Origin: Pirellulales bacterium
Lineage (GTDB): Bacteria > Planctomycetota > Planctomycetia > Pirellulales > JACPPG01
Reading direction: 5' to 3'
Length of the DNA: 47,215 nt
Assembly (NCBI GenBank): GCA_036499395.1
Contig: DASYDW010000089.1
Span: forward strand, 1 to 47,215
Shown one piece after another: positions 7,547 through 17,202 of this stretch. The notes beneath the pieces are model-generated. The model worked only from the letters and a program-made list of their open reading frames with translations, searched no databases and was not told the DNA's origin. How positions within the stretch are numbered: the first letter of the stretch is position 1; each line of letters begins with the position of its first letter. The translations under genes were made by a program, and so were the position numbers.

Positions 7547-9688
7547 ATGGCTAGCAAATCAGCGCGACAGGCAGCACAGGCCGCGATCGCCGGCACGGGC
7601 CAGGAACCAACCCATAAGGAGTCGGCTCGCAACGCCCAGTCGGCCAGTGACCCGGACGCACAACTCCGCGCATTGGGATTCGGTACCCTGTTGGTCGCGA
7701 TGGTCGTGGCCACCTATGCCCCGGTATTGTCAGCCGGCTTCATTTGGGACGACGAAGAAAATATCGTCACTAACGGCACGCTGCGCACCGTCGACGGGCT
7801 GCGGCAGATGTGGTTCGTACCGCAATCGATTCAGCAATACTACCCGCTGATGTACACGAGCTATTGGCTCGAGTACCACGTGTGGGGCTTGTCGCCGTTT
7901 GGCTATCACCTGGTAAACATCTTATTGCACGCCACCGCCGTGCTGCTGTTATGGCGCGTGCTGCTGCGACTGCATGTGCCGGGCGCCTGGCTGGCAGCCG
8001 CGATGTTTGCCGTTCATCCGGTGATGGTCGAAAGCGTCGCCTGGGTCACCGAGCGCAAAAACGTGCTCAGCATGTCGCTCGTGCTCGGTTCGCTTTTGTG
8101 CTATTCGCGATTTGCATTCCCCGAGGTCCGCGCAACACAAGAAACACGCGACGCAAAGGGCACGGCTTGGTACGCGGCGTCGCTAGTCCTATTTGCGCTC
8201 GCGCTCACGGCCAAGACCGTGGTCGTTACGCTGCCGCCGGTGCTGCTGGTGATCCAATGGTGGAAACGCGGGAAGATCGAGCGCCGCGATTGGCTGGCCG
8301 TGGCGCCATACTTCGTTCTGTCGATCGCGCTGGGCAGCATCACAACCTGGATGGAGACTTACCATCTCGGCGCGCGCGGCAAGGAGTGGTCCCTGACGCC
8401 GCTCGAGAGATTGCTGCTCGCGGGACGCGCCTTGTGGTTTTACGCGACGAAGTTGGTGTGGCCACATCCGCTGGCCTTTTTCTATCCTCGGTTCACGATC
8501 GACACGCATGCCTGGTGGCAATACGTGTTTTCCATTGCCGCCATCGCAGTGCCTGGATGTTTGTGGCTGCTGCGCAACCGCATCGGACGTGGTCCACTGG
8601 CCGCGGTGTTGATTTACGCGGGCGTTCTCATGCCGATGCTGGGATTTTTCAACATCTATTATGCGATGTATGCCCAGGTGTCGGATCATTTTCAATATCA
8701 CGCTTGCGTGGCGCTATTGGCACTGGCCGCCGCCGGCATCAGCGCCGCGACGGCACGATTGCAGCCGTCTAATCGTGCAATCGGCCGCGCCGCAATTGGC
8801 GTGATGCTGTTCGTGCTGGCTGTGATTTCTTTCCGGCAGACATTCATTTATCACGACTTGGAAACTCTGTACCGAGACACGATCGCGAAGAACCCAAGCG
8901 GCACGATCGCTTACTCGAACCTGGGCGTTTATCTCAACGCGCAAGGACGAAACGACGAAGCCATAGCGCTCGCGCGCGAAGTGCTTGCGCTCGACCCGGA
9001 CGATCCGATCGGCCATGCCAACCTGTCGTTCTTTCTGTTGACGCACGGCAACCGATACGGACTGCAGCCCAACGAGCTGGACGAGATCATCGACCACTTG
9101 CGACGTGCGTTATCCACCGCAGAAGACGCCTGGGGGACGATTCCCAACGAGGCACGCCTTCGAACGCAACTGGCAACGGCATTTCTCCGGCAAGGAACGA
9201 GCGATGGCTCGAAACCTGAAAAGATCGCCGAGGCGATCGAGCAATTGAGCGCCGCGCTGCAAGTCGAACCAAATTACGTCGACGCCGAACTGAACCTGGC
9301 TCTGGCGCTGGCCACGATCGGTCGCGCTGCCGAGGCGGTCGCTCACGCCCAGCGCGCGCTCGATCTTGATCCGCAGAATACCGAGCCGTTGCATCGCACA
9401 CTTGGACCGGCACTCTCGGCCGAGGCCCACAACGCCCGGGCCGGCGCGTTCGCCGCACACGGAGCATGGCGCGAAGCCGCGGACGAGTACAGCGCCGCCG
9501 TCGCGTTGCGACCGGAGTTCGATCGCGCTCTGAACAACCTGGGCGTCATGATGATGAAGCTCGGCGACACAGACCGGGCGATTCATTACTTCCAAGAGGC
9601 CGTTCGCCAGAATCCGCAGTACACCGAAGCTCAGGCGAATCTGGAACGTGCCCAAAAATCGCGGAGCGAACCGGCAGCGCCGCAATAG
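7547..9688 (+). CDS. TMTC-like GT-C membrane glycosyltransferase with TPRs, copy 2 (713 aa)
   Basis: This is a paralogue of the preceding gene, starting on the base after its stop codon, so the two are surely cotranscribed and probably translationally coupled. The GT-C landmarks are all present: FIWDDEENIVTNGTL in loop 1, YYPLMYTSYWLEYH, GLSPFGYHLVNILLH, MFAVHPVMVESVAWVTERKN, WMETYHLGARG and SDHFQYHA. C-terminal TPRs run from about residue 440, with an insertion around residues 510-560 (LSTAEDAWGTIPNEARLRTQ) relative to copy 1. The last TPR contains RPEFDRALNNLGVMMMKLGD, a block repeated almost unchanged in copies 3 and 4. The likely activity is sugar transfer on the outer side of the cytoplasmic membrane; donor and acceptor are unknown. 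Confidence 0.85.
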   Translation: MASKSARQAAQAAIAGTGQEPTHKESARNAQSASDPDAQLRALGFGTLLVAMVVATYAPVLSAGFIWDDEENIVTNGTLRTVDGLRQMWFVPQSIQQYYPLMYTSYWLEYHVWGLSPFGYHLVNILLHATAVLLLWRVLLRLHVPGAWLAAAMFAVHPVMVESVAWVTERKNVLSMSLVLGSLLCYSRFAFPEVRATQETRDAKGTAWYAASLVLFALALTAKTVVVTLPPVLLVIQWWKRGKIERRDWLAVAPYFVLSIALGSITTWMETYHLGARGKEWSLTPLERLLLAGRALWFYATKLVWPHPLAFFYPRFTIDTHAWWQYVFSIAAIAVPGCLWLLRNRIGRGPLAAVLIYAGVLMPMLGFFNIYYAMYAQVSDHFQYHACVALLALAAAGISAATARLQPSNRAIGRAAIGVMLFVLAVISFRQTFIYHDLETLYRDTIAKNPSGTIAYSNLGVYLNAQGRNDEAIALAREVLALDPDDPIGHANLSFFLLTHGNRYGLQPNELDEIIDHLRRALSTAEDAWGTIPNEARLRTQLATAFLRQGTSDGSKPEKIAEAIEQLSAALQVEPNYVDAELNLALALATIGRAAEAVAHAQRALDLDPQNTEPLHRTLGPALSAEAHNARAGAFAAHGAWREAADEYSAAVALRPEFDRALNNLGVMMMKLGDTDRAIHYFQEAVRQNPQYTEAQANLERAQKSRSEPAAPQ

Positions 9689-9702
9689 TTTTTAATCGCA
9701 CA

Positions 9703-11637
9703 ATGAACCCACGCCCCTCATCACCGGCTCGATCGATTGCCAGACGCGATCAGACGCGTCGTCCGGCATCCGCGTCCGCGCCGTCGTGGTGGACATGGCT
9801 GGCCGCGGCTGCGCTCGTGGGCCTGGTGTGCATCGCTTACGCGCCCGTCGGCGACGCTGGCTTCATTTGGGACGACGATTCTTATGTGACCAGCAATGCC
9901 ACGCTTCGATCGCTCGACGGCCTGCACCGCATCTGGTTCGAAATCGGCGCCGTCCCACAGTACTATCCCTTCGTGCATACGACGTTCTGGATCGAATACC
10001 ATCTTTGGGGCCTGGCGCCGCTGGGTTACCACGTCGTGAACGTCCTGTTGCACGCCGTAAGCGTGCTGTTGTTCTGGCGGCTGCTCTCGCGGTTGAACGT
10101 CCCCGGTGCCTGGTGGGCCGCGGCACTCTTCGCCGTGCATCCGGTGATGGTCGAAAGCGTGGCCTGGGTGACCGAACGCAAGAACGTTTTGAGCTTGGCG
10201 CTGTCGCTGGGCGCAATGCTCAGTTATCTGCGCTTCGCGCCGCTTGAGAATGAAGAAGTCACTACTACGGGCGCACCACGTCGCGAGGGAACGCGTTGGG
10301 CCTGGTACGTACTAGCGCTTGGCTTGTTTCTGGCGGCGCTACTGAGCAAAACCGTCGTCGCGTCGCTGCCGGCCGTGATCCTGGTCATCGTGTGGTGGAA
10401 GCGGGGCAAGATCTCGATTCGCGACCTCGTGCCGCTTTTGCCCTTCTTCGTCCTGGGCATCAGTTGCGGATTGTACACGGCCTGGATGGAGAAGCATCAC
10501 GTCGGGGCCGCCGGGCTGGAATGGAATTTCTCACCGGCGGATCGGGCATTGATCGCGGGGCGTGTGCTGTGGTTTTACGCGGCCAAACTCGTTTGCCCTT
10601 ATCCGCTTGTGTTCTTCTATCCACGCTTCCACATCGACGATCATGTGTGGTGGCAATACGTGTTCCCGTTGGCGGCCCTGGCGATAGTCGTCGGGCTATG
10701 GCTCGCGCGATCGCGCATCGGGCGTGGCCCCTTGGCCGCGGTGCTGATCTTCGGCGGCGTGCTCACCCCCGCGCTGGGCCTGGTCGACGTTTACCCCATG
10801 CGCTTCTCGTTCGTGGCCGATCATTTTCAATACCATGCGAGCATCGCACTTTTGACCTTGGCCGTCGCCGCAGTCGTTCATTTCCTTTCGAAGTTGCGGT
10901 CCGACCGACAATCGGCCGGCATTGCGGTGGCAGTCGTCGCCATTGCGACGCTCGTCGCACTCTCCATACAGCGATCCGTCGTCTTTCAAAATGTCGACTG
11001 GCTGTACCGCGATACGATCGCCAAGAATCCGGCCGGTCCCACGGCCTACGCGAACCTGGCCGTCTATTTAGAATCGATCGAGCGATTTGACGAAGGGCTC
11101 GATATGGCGCGAGCCGCCGTGCGATTAGGCCCGGACGAGGCCACGGCGCACAACACGCTGGGTGTCTGCCTGATGCACGTCGCCGAGCGCAACCCGACGT
11201 CCACGGCGACCCGCGACGAAGCCATCGGCGAACTCGGCGAAGCCTTGCGATTGTTTCCCGACTATGCTGACGCGCACGTGAATCTGGCCACGGCGTTGCT
11301 CGCGGGCGGCCAGGCCGAAGCGGCGAGGCAGCATCTCGAGGCGGCTCTCGCCACCCAGCCGGAACATGCCGACGCCCACAATGTGCTGGGCAACTTATGG
11401 TTTGCTGAACGCGATTTTCAAAAAGCGGCCGAGCAATACTCCCTGGCGGTCGCGGCGCGTCCCGAATTCGACCGCGCCTGGAATAATCTGGGTGTGACCT
11501 ATATGAACCTTGGTGAAACGCCTCGTGCCATCACCTGCTTTCAAGAGGCGGTACGCGTGAACCCCGCTTACGCCAGTGCTCAAACGAATCTTGCTCGCGC
11601 TTATCAGGTACTCCAGCAGCAACCCGCGACGCAGTAA
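9703..11637 (+). CDS. TMTC-like GT-C membrane glycosyltransferase with TPRs, copy 3 (644 aa)
   Basis: This is the shortest of the four paralogues. The frame is open upstream from 9466 inside copy 2, but the ATG at 9703, 14 bases after the copy 2 stop, gives the same basic leader plus first membrane helix seen in its sisters. Key blocks are FIWDDDSYVTSNATL, YYPFVHTTFWIEYH, GLAPLGYHVVNVLLH, LFAVHPVMVESVAWVTERKN, WMEKHHVGAAG and FVADHFQYHASIAL. The TPR part is reduced to about five repeats and ends with RPEFDRAWNNLGVTYMNLG. It probably shares the operon and reaction type of its neighbours, while the shorter TPR arm may alter acceptor or partner choice. Confidence 0.85.
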   Translation: MNPRPSSPARSIARRDQTRRPASASAPSWWTWLAAAALVGLVCIAYAPVGDAGFIWDDDSYVTSNATLRSLDGLHRIWFEIGAVPQYYPFVHTTFWIEYHLWGLAPLGYHVVNVLLHAVSVLLFWRLLSRLNVPGAWWAAALFAVHPVMVESVAWVTERKNVLSLALSLGAMLSYLRFAPLENEEVTTTGAPRREGTRWAWYVLALGLFLAALLSKTVVASLPAVILVIVWWKRGKISIRDLVPLLPFFVLGISCGLYTAWMEKHHVGAAGLEWNFSPADRALIAGRVLWFYAAKLVCPYPLVFFYPRFHIDDHVWWQYVFPLAALAIVVGLWLARSRIGRGPLAAVLIFGGVLTPALGLVDVYPMRFSFVADHFQYHASIALLTLAVAAVVHFLSKLRSDRQSAGIAVAVVAIATLVALSIQRSVVFQNVDWLYRDTIAKNPAGPTAYANLAVYLESIERFDEGLDMARAAVRLGPDEATAHNTLGVCLMHVAERNPTSTATRDEAIGELGEALRLFPDYADAHVNLATALLAGGQAEAARQHLEAALATQPEHADAHNVLGNLWFAERDFQKAAEQYSLAVAARPEFDRAWNNLGVTYMNLGETPRAITCFQEAVRVNPAYASAQTNLARAYQVLQQQPATQ

Positions 11638-11652
11638 CAGTACAGCCTTTCG

Positions 11653-14004
11653 ATGTCACGACGATCACCTACATCGCGCCCCGATTCGCCATTGCCCGCG
11701 GAGAAGCCGCGCGGTGACGGCGAGACGAACGAGTCGGGCAAGTCGTCGTTGCCGGCTGCCGTGGCGATCGTGTTCCTCGTATTCCTGGCGTATTTTCCTG
11801 TTTTCTCGGCGGGCTTCATTTGGGATGACGACGATCACGTCACGAATAACGAGACGTTGCGCAGCGCGGAGGGCTTGCGCGAAATCTGGTTCGTCCCGCG
11901 ATCGCTGCCGCAGTACTACCCACTCGTACATACGTCGTTCTGGATCGAATATCACCTGTGGGGGCTGGCGCCGCTGGGGTACCACGTCACGAACGTGCTT
12001 CTGCACGCGACGAGCGCCGTATTGCTGTGGCGTTTGCTGGTCGCGCTGCAGGTTCGCGGTGCATGGCTCGCCGCGGCGTTATTCGCCGTTCATCCCGTGA
12101 CCGTCGAAAGTGTGGCCTGGGTCACCGAGCGAAAGAACGTCTTGAGCCTGGCGCTAGCGCTTGGGTCGCTGATCGCTTATTTTCGTTTCGCGCCCGCCGA
12201 TGATGCCGCATCGAATGCGAAGGAAGCGCACAGCGTCGCGCCTGGGCGCTGGTCGTGGTACGCGCTCGCGCTGTTTTTGTTCACGGGCGCGCTCCTGAGC
12301 AAGACCGTCGTCGCCACGCTTCCGGCTGTGATACTCGTGATCGTCTGGTGGAAGCGCGGCCGATTGCAATGGCGCGACGTTCGGCCGCTTGTGCCGTTTT
12401 TTGTTCTAGGCATCGGCACGGGGCTCACCACGGCGTGGCTCGAAAGGCATCACGTCGGCGCGATGGGGGATGAGTGGTCACTGAGCCCGATGGATCGCGT
12501 TTTGCTCGCGGGGCGTGTGGTGTGGTTCTATGCGGGGAAGCTCGCCTGGGCATATCCGCTGACATTCATCTATCCGCGCTTCACGATTAACGCGCGCGAA
12601 CTCTGGCAATATTTGTTTCCACTCGCGGCGATTCTCGTGCTTGTGCCACTGTGGCTGGCACGCAAGCAGATCGGCCGCGGCCCACTGGCGGCCGTATTGA
12701 TCTTCGTCGGCGTGCTGTTTCCGGCACTTGGTTTCTTCGACGTCTATCCATTCCGCTACTCATTCGTCGCTGACCATTTTCAATACCATGCCAGCATCGC
12801 GCTCTTTGCCCTGGCGATGGGCTGTATTGCGAGCTATCTCCAGAGGCAATCAATTTCGGTCCAGAAACTAACCGGCAATGTTCTCGGAGTTCTGCTGGTC
12901 TTCCTCATGGTCCTTACCGCGCGCCAGACGCGCGTCTATCACGACCTGGAAACGTTGTACCGTGACACGATCGCCAAGAATCCGACGGGTTGGCTCGCGC
13001 CGATGAACCTGGCCACGCACCTCGAAGGGCTTGAACGCTACGACGAGGCCTTGGCGTTGGAACGTGACGCCGTAGAACTGAATCCCAACGAGCCGGGCAT
13101 TCGCGCGAACCTGGGCGCCACACTCTTGAAGACCGGTGAACTGACGGGATTCCAGCCGGGTCAGTTAGAAGAGATCGTTGCCGAATTGAACCAGGCGCTC
13201 GCTCTCGGCGCTACGCGCCCTGGCTTGGCGCGCATCGAGCCGGCTATTCACAACAATCTGGCCACGGCGATCGTCAAGCTCGGGCAGCGCGACGGTTTTC
13301 AGCCCGGCCAGCTCGAAAGTGCGATTGCCCACCTGCAAGAGGCGCTACGACTCAGTCCCGATTTCGTCGGCGCGCACAATAACCTCGCCTCAACGTTGAT
13401 TCTTGTGGGCCAAGCCCCCGCAGCAATCGAACATCTGTCGCGCTCACTCGAACTCGAACCCGAGAATCCGGACACGCTGGCCAGCATGGGCAGCGTTCTG
13501 GCCGCCGAGGGGCGCGCAGCGGATGCACAGACGTACTTCGCCCGCGCTCTGGCGATCAAGCCCGAGAATGCGGCAGCCAACTACGGCCTGGCACTGTTGC
13601 TGATCAGCGAAAACAAATCGGACGACGCGCTCCAGCATCTCGATCGAGCGCGCGCCGCCGATCCACGACTGGCCGAGGTCTATTATGCGACGGCCGGGAT
13701 CTTCGCCGCGCGCGAACAATGGCAGCAGGCCGCCGATGAATACATGGCCGCCGTACAATTGCGGCCGGGCTACGATCGCGCCTGGAACAATCTTGGCGTG
13801 ATAATGATCAAGCTGGGCCAGATCGACCGGGCCATCGAAAGCTTTCAAAACGCGGTTCGTGTCAATCCAAACTATGCCGAGGCGACCGCGAACCTGGAGG
13901 GGGCTCGGCAGGTCAAAGAGCAAAGCAACAGCGTCAGCCCGTCGTCTTCAAAGTCCAATGACCAGCGGCCGCGTGATGAACAATCGCCTGCGAAGACCCC
14001 CTAA
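11653..14004 (+). CDS. TMTC-like GT-C membrane glycosyltransferase with TPRs, copy 4 (783 aa)
   Basis: This is the longest paralogue, 15 bases after copy 3. The N-terminal half repeats the GT-C pattern: FIWDDDDHVTNNETL, YYPLVHTSFWIEYH, GLAPLGYHVTNVLLH, LFAVHPVTVESVAWVTERKN, WLERHHVGAMG and FVADHFQYHASIAL. The C-terminal half has roughly nine TPRs, including two LQPGQLE-type variants that look like an internal duplication (GFQPGQLEEIVAELNQALA and GFQPGQLESAIAHLQEALR). It ends in a hydrophilic Ser/Lys-rich tail. It closes the run of same-strand genes; 132 bases separate it from the ATPase gene. Expected location is the cytoplasmic membrane, with TPRs on the side where acceptors are presented. 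Confidence 0.85.
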   Translation: MSRRSPTSRPDSPLPAEKPRGDGETNESGKSSLPAAVAIVFLVFLAYFPVFSAGFIWDDDDHVTNNETLRSAEGLREIWFVPRSLPQYYPLVHTSFWIEYHLWGLAPLGYHVTNVLLHATSAVLLWRLLVALQVRGAWLAAALFAVHPVTVESVAWVTERKNVLSLALALGSLIAYFRFAPADDAASNAKEAHSVAPGRWSWYALALFLFTGALLSKTVVATLPAVILVIVWWKRGRLQWRDVRPLVPFFVLGIGTGLTTAWLERHHVGAMGDEWSLSPMDRVLLAGRVVWFYAGKLAWAYPLTFIYPRFTINARELWQYLFPLAAILVLVPLWLARKQIGRGPLAAVLIFVGVLFPALGFFDVYPFRYSFVADHFQYHASIALFALAMGCIASYLQRQSISVQKLTGNVLGVLLVFLMVLTARQTRVYHDLETLYRDTIAKNPTGWLAPMNLATHLEGLERYDEALALERDAVELNPNEPGIRANLGATLLKTGELTGFQPGQLEEIVAELNQALALGATRPGLARIEPAIHNNLATAIVKLGQRDGFQPGQLESAIAHLQEALRLSPDFVGAHNNLASTLILVGQAPAAIEHLSRSLELEPENPDTLASMGSVLAAEGRAADAQTYFARALAIKPENAAANYGLALLLISENKSDDALQHLDRARAADPRLAEVYYATAGIFAAREQWQQAADEYMAAVQLRPGYDRAWNNLGVIMIKLGQIDRAIESFQNAVRVNPNYAEATANLEGARQVKEQSNSVSPSSSKSNDQRPRDEQSPAKTP

Positions 14005-14136
14005 TTCGAGCCATGCTGCGAGTCTGACTGGTGACCACTCGGTGTCGGCCAACAATCGTAAATGCTGTGCGTCGCAAAAACGTCACGTCGTAAAACGCAA
14101 AACAATGCCCTGCCAACGATCAAGGACCACGCATCG

Positions 14137-15021
14137 ATGAGCGCCCCTGAACGACTTTCTACCGGTGTCCCCGGTTTGGACGAACTTCTCGGCGGCGGGT
14201 TGCTGCCAGGCACGCTGACCGTGGCTTCAGGGGCGACTGGCATTGGCAAAACGCAACTCGGCCTGCAGTTTGCCAACGCTGGTCAGGCCCAGGAACAGCG
14301 GCGCGGCATCATCTTCGACATGTGCTCGCGCGGTGACAGTCAGAACCATGCCGATTACGCGCAGCGCATGTTCGACTGGCGCTTGACCGAAACCGATGCC
14401 AGCCGCGCGCCCGACCTGACTCGTTTTTTCGATTCACTCGACAACCTGGGCGATTATTTACGCGTCTTCGAGTATCACGGGCGGCGAGTCACGCGCGCCG
14501 ACATGGAATTCGAAGCCTGGCAGGATTGGCAAGGCGAGTTGTCGCGCAAGCTGTCGGCCGCGATCGCGTTCTTCTACGGTAACTTCCTGCGCGGGGTGCG
14601 ACGCACGGTCATCGACGGCGTGGAACCAGTTGGCCGCGCCAGCGAATCGATTCAGTTCGATCTTTTCGAGTACGTGTATCACCAGGTTTTGCGAAAAGAT
14701 CCCGAATGGGTCGCCCGCGATCTGTTCCGCGAACGCTTTCGCGAAAACTCCGCGCGCATCGCCTCGGCCACGTATGACAACAAACTCATTGGCTGCCTGC
14801 TGCTCTATACATCCCCCGAAGTCATGCTCGAGGAACTGGCCGCCCGACCGATTGAAGAAGGCGATGTGTTGTCGAACGCCAACACAGTCATCTATTTCGG
14901 TAAGATTCGCAGCGGCAATCGCCTCAGCCGCGCGCTGTACATCGCCAAACATCGCGGCAGTGCCTGTACCGACGAGATCGTTCCCTACACGATCGACGAT
15001 CGCGGGCTGCACGTCGGCTAG
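14137..15021 (+). CDS. RecA/KaiC-like single-domain ATPase, 294 aa
   Basis: The start at 14137 gives the standard KaiC/Rad55 opening LSTGVPGLDELLGGGLLPG, then Walker A GATGIGKT at residues 32-39. A Walker B-like strand TVIDGVEP occurs around residue 155, within a segment that is longer and more helical than in canonical KaiC. There is one ATPase domain, no second KaiC repeat and no obvious HTH. Such proteins act as regulatory or DNA-associated ATPases, but the partner cannot be named. AAGGA lies about 14 bases before the ATG. It follows the TPR/GT-C array on the same strand and could be cotranscribed. The downstream neighbour converges on it. Confidence 0.75.
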   Translation: MSAPERLSTGVPGLDELLGGGLLPGTLTVASGATGIGKTQLGLQFANAGQAQEQRRGIIFDMCSRGDSQNHADYAQRMFDWRLTETDASRAPDLTRFFDSLDNLGDYLRVFEYHGRRVTRADMEFEAWQDWQGELSRKLSAAIAFFYGNFLRGVRRTVIDGVEPVGRASESIQFDLFEYVYHQVLRKDPEWVARDLFRERFRENSARIASATYDNKLIGCLLLYTSPEVMLEELAARPIEEGDVLSNANTVIYFGKIRSGNRLSRALYIAKHRGSACTDEIVPYTIDDRGLHVG

Positions 15022-15044
15022 CTTCGAATGCTCATTGACGACTG

Positions 15045-15368
15045 TCAGTGATGGTGATGCCCCTGGATCGTCCGGGCGCGGGCCATGGCGTCCTCGGCTT
15101 CGGGGATTTTGCCGGCGCGTTGATAGGTCACGCTCAATGCCGTAAAGCTGAAGGCATCGTTCGGTTCCAGTTCGCAGGTACGCAGCGCGTGCTTCACGGC
15201 GTCCTCGTGGCGACGTAGGCGCGTGCAAACGACGGCCATCGCCGAATGGGCCAACGCATAACTCGAATCCTGCGCGATCAGCTCGTCGAGCTTCTTGGCC
15301 GCCCCTTCCAGGTCACCGGCGTCTTTCAGTTTCTCGGCCTCGCCATACAGCTCTTCGTTCGTTGCCAT
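15045..15368 (-). CDS. Small TPR protein with natural C-terminal histidines, 107 aa
   Basis: This is a compact, helical protein of about three TPR-like units: EELYGEAEKLKDAGDLEGAA, YALAHSAMAVVCTRLRRHED and FSFTALSVTYQRAGKIPEA. It ends RTIQGHHHH. The start at 15368 (MATNEELYGEAEKL) is chosen because the longer open frame upstream is Arg/Pro-rich and unlike TPR sequence. It is probably a cytosolic scaffold. The terminal histidine run is genomic; planctomycete TPR proteins of this type sometimes end this way, and it could bind metal. It is convergent with the ATPase gene, 23 bases apart. Confidence 0.75.
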   Translation of the reverse strand: MATNEELYGEAEKLKDAGDLEGAAKKLDELIAQDSSYALAHSAMAVVCTRLRRHEDAVKHALRTCELEPNDAFSFTALSVTYQRAGKIPEAEDAMARARTIQGHHHH

Positions 15369-15962
15369 GACTCGATTGATCTCCGCAGAAGTTAAGATTT
15401 TCGGTGCTGAATCCACGATCGTCGCCCCTGGAAGAAAGCGACGCTCGGGCGTATTGCTAGCGGCGAGTGTAACCCATGCACGCCCCGGTTCGAAGGCTCC
15501 ACGCTGTAAAGATTTACCGCCTGCGTCCCCTGTAATGGGGCAAACGCCACGAGCGGGTCGACGGCAATGCTCTTTTTTTCTCGCCAGCGTTCGGGCCGCC
15601 CCTTTTTGAAGGACTTGCAATGCGGTGATAGCAGCCCCGCAGAGTCGGCCTGATTTTTCCTATCCTTTCCCGCGGAAGGTTCCGGCTGCCGGGCGACGGC
15701 CGTAGCGCGCGCCTCGAACCCCTCTCGAGCGAATCGGTCAGGCGTTCCTGGCAAGATCGAGAACCTGGCGCGGCGGACTCGCACGGTATTGAACCGACCT
15801 TCGGTACGAACCGATATGTTACCGTGGACGGAGTTACCGTCACGGTCGAAACAGTTTCTCGCCCTTGGTCCCGCCCGCCGTCAAGTTCCTATCGCCAGTA
15901 TCACACGTCGCCAGTATCCCGCCGGCTTCCGCCGCGCCTTCTCCCTGCCGAGGCTCACACAG

Positions 15963-16820
15963 GTGAAGATCCACCCGCTCGCCGTTGTCCATCCTTCCGC
16001 AAAACTTGGGCACAACGTCACCATCGGTCCGTTCGCGGTCGTCGAAGCCAACGTGGCGATCGGGCACGACTGCATTCTCGAATCGCACGTCGTCATCAAA
16101 GAAGGTTCGACTCTCGGTGACAGTAATCATGTTTTCGAAGGCGCCGTGATCGGCGGCCTTCCCCAGCATGTGCGCATGCCCGAGCATCCCGGCGGCACGG
16201 TCATCGGGTCGGGCAATACAATTCGCGAAAATGTGACCGTGCATCGTGCTATGGAAGATGGCCACCTGACGATCGTCGGCAACAGCAATCTATTGATGGC
16301 CTGCTCGCACGTCGCGCACGATTGCCATATCGGCCACAACGTGATTTTCGCCAACAACTGCATGTTGGCCGGTCATGTCACGGTCGAAGACCGCGCCTTT
16401 GTCTCGGGCGGAGTGGCCGTGCATCAGTTCTGCCGCATCGGCCGTATGGCGATGGTGGGCGGACAGGCGCGCGTCGTAAAGGATGTCCCGCCCTTTGTGA
16501 CGATCGACGGCGCCAGCAACTTTGTTGTCGGACTCAACACGATCGGCCTGCGGCGCAATGGTGCCACGACCGCCGAGATCACCGAGATCAAGTCCGCCTA
16601 TCGCTTAATCTATCGCAGCGGACTGAAATGGAACGAAATTGTCGACCGCCTGGGTCGCGAGTTCCGCCAGGGCACCGTCGCCCATTTCTACGAGTTCATC
16701 GTCGGCACGCAACGGGGCATCACGCAAGAACGCCGCATGCCCCCTGGCGCCACGATCAAGCTTCCCGACGTTGCCGCCCCGGCCGAAGCAGCCCCCGCGT
16801 CCCGCGCTCTGGCCGGTTAA
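15963..16820 (+). CDS. lpxA: Acyl-ACP--UDP-N-acetylglucosamine O-acyltransferase (LpxA), 285 aa
   Basis: LpxA catalyses the first step of lipid A synthesis, moving a 3-hydroxyacyl chain from ACP to UDP-GlcNAc. The sequence is a left-handed beta-helix of hexapeptide repeats (residues 1-190) followed by the helical C-terminal domain. The catalytic histidine lies in HVAHDCHIGHN (His119, with His116 matching the other conserved histidine). Further landmarks are GGLPQ at 64-68, the ENVTVHRA loop and the VAVHQFCRIGR turn. I choose the GTG at 15963 because it yields the canonical opening VKIHPLAVVHPSAKLG and has GAGG 8 bases upstream; the frame is open further back without family similarity. It stands alone, as often in planctomycetes. 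Confidence 0.93.
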   Translation: MKIHPLAVVHPSAKLGHNVTIGPFAVVEANVAIGHDCILESHVVIKEGSTLGDSNHVFEGAVIGGLPQHVRMPEHPGGTVIGSGNTIRENVTVHRAMEDGHLTIVGNSNLLMACSHVAHDCHIGHNVIFANNCMLAGHVTVEDRAFVSGGVAVHQFCRIGRMAMVGGQARVVKDVPPFVTIDGASNFVVGLNTIGLRRNGATTAEITEIKSAYRLIYRSGLKWNEIVDRLGREFRQGTVAHFYEFIVGTQRGITQERRMPPGATIKLPDVAAPAEAAPASRALAG

Positions 16821-17019
16821 CCGCGCGGGTGGATAGCGAGGAGGGATGGTTCGCAGCGAGGGACTTTCCCGCGGCTAAACCATCTGCTGCGACCGCATCA
16901 CAGCCGGCTGATTCCGGCCCAGTGCCAGCGGCGTTGAAAACAGCCGACGAATGTGGGATACTCGCGAACCCGACACGGCTGCCGCGAAACGGCAGACGTT
17001 GTCCAAAAACACACGCACA

Positions 17020-17094
17020 CGGGGCGTGGCGCAGCCTGGCTAGCGCGCTTGACTGGGGGTCAAGAGGTCGCAGGTTCAAATCCTGTCGCCCCGA
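17020..17094 (+). tRNA. tRNA-Pro (anticodon GGG)
   Basis: The acceptor stem CGGGGCG (17020-17026) pairs perfectly with CGCCCCG (17087-17093), with A as discriminator. The anticodon arm is CTTGA-CTGGGGG-TCAAG, giving anticodon GGG. The T arm is GCAGG-TTCAAAT-CCTGT, with one mismatch at the stem base. No CCA is encoded. A block of phage/plasmid-like genes begins about 100 bases downstream, so the 3' end may be an integration site. Confidence 0.95.
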
Positions 17095-17202
17095 TTTCCG
17101 AAGGCTTTTCATATCAAGCATTTGCGGCAAGCGTTGAAACTCGCCTCTTTTGCTCGAAAGCCAAAATGCTACGCCGGTGCTACGGCGTGAAGGAAAACGG
17201 CC

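Noticed and set aside
15045..15056. C-terminal HHHH as a cloning tag
   Set aside because: It sits in ordinary genomic context with a natural stop and neighbours, without vector sequence; it is a native histidine run.
17020..17094. tRNA-Pro 3' end as proven attachment site
   Set aside because: No second copy of its last 20-30 bases was found in the window, so only adjacency supports it.
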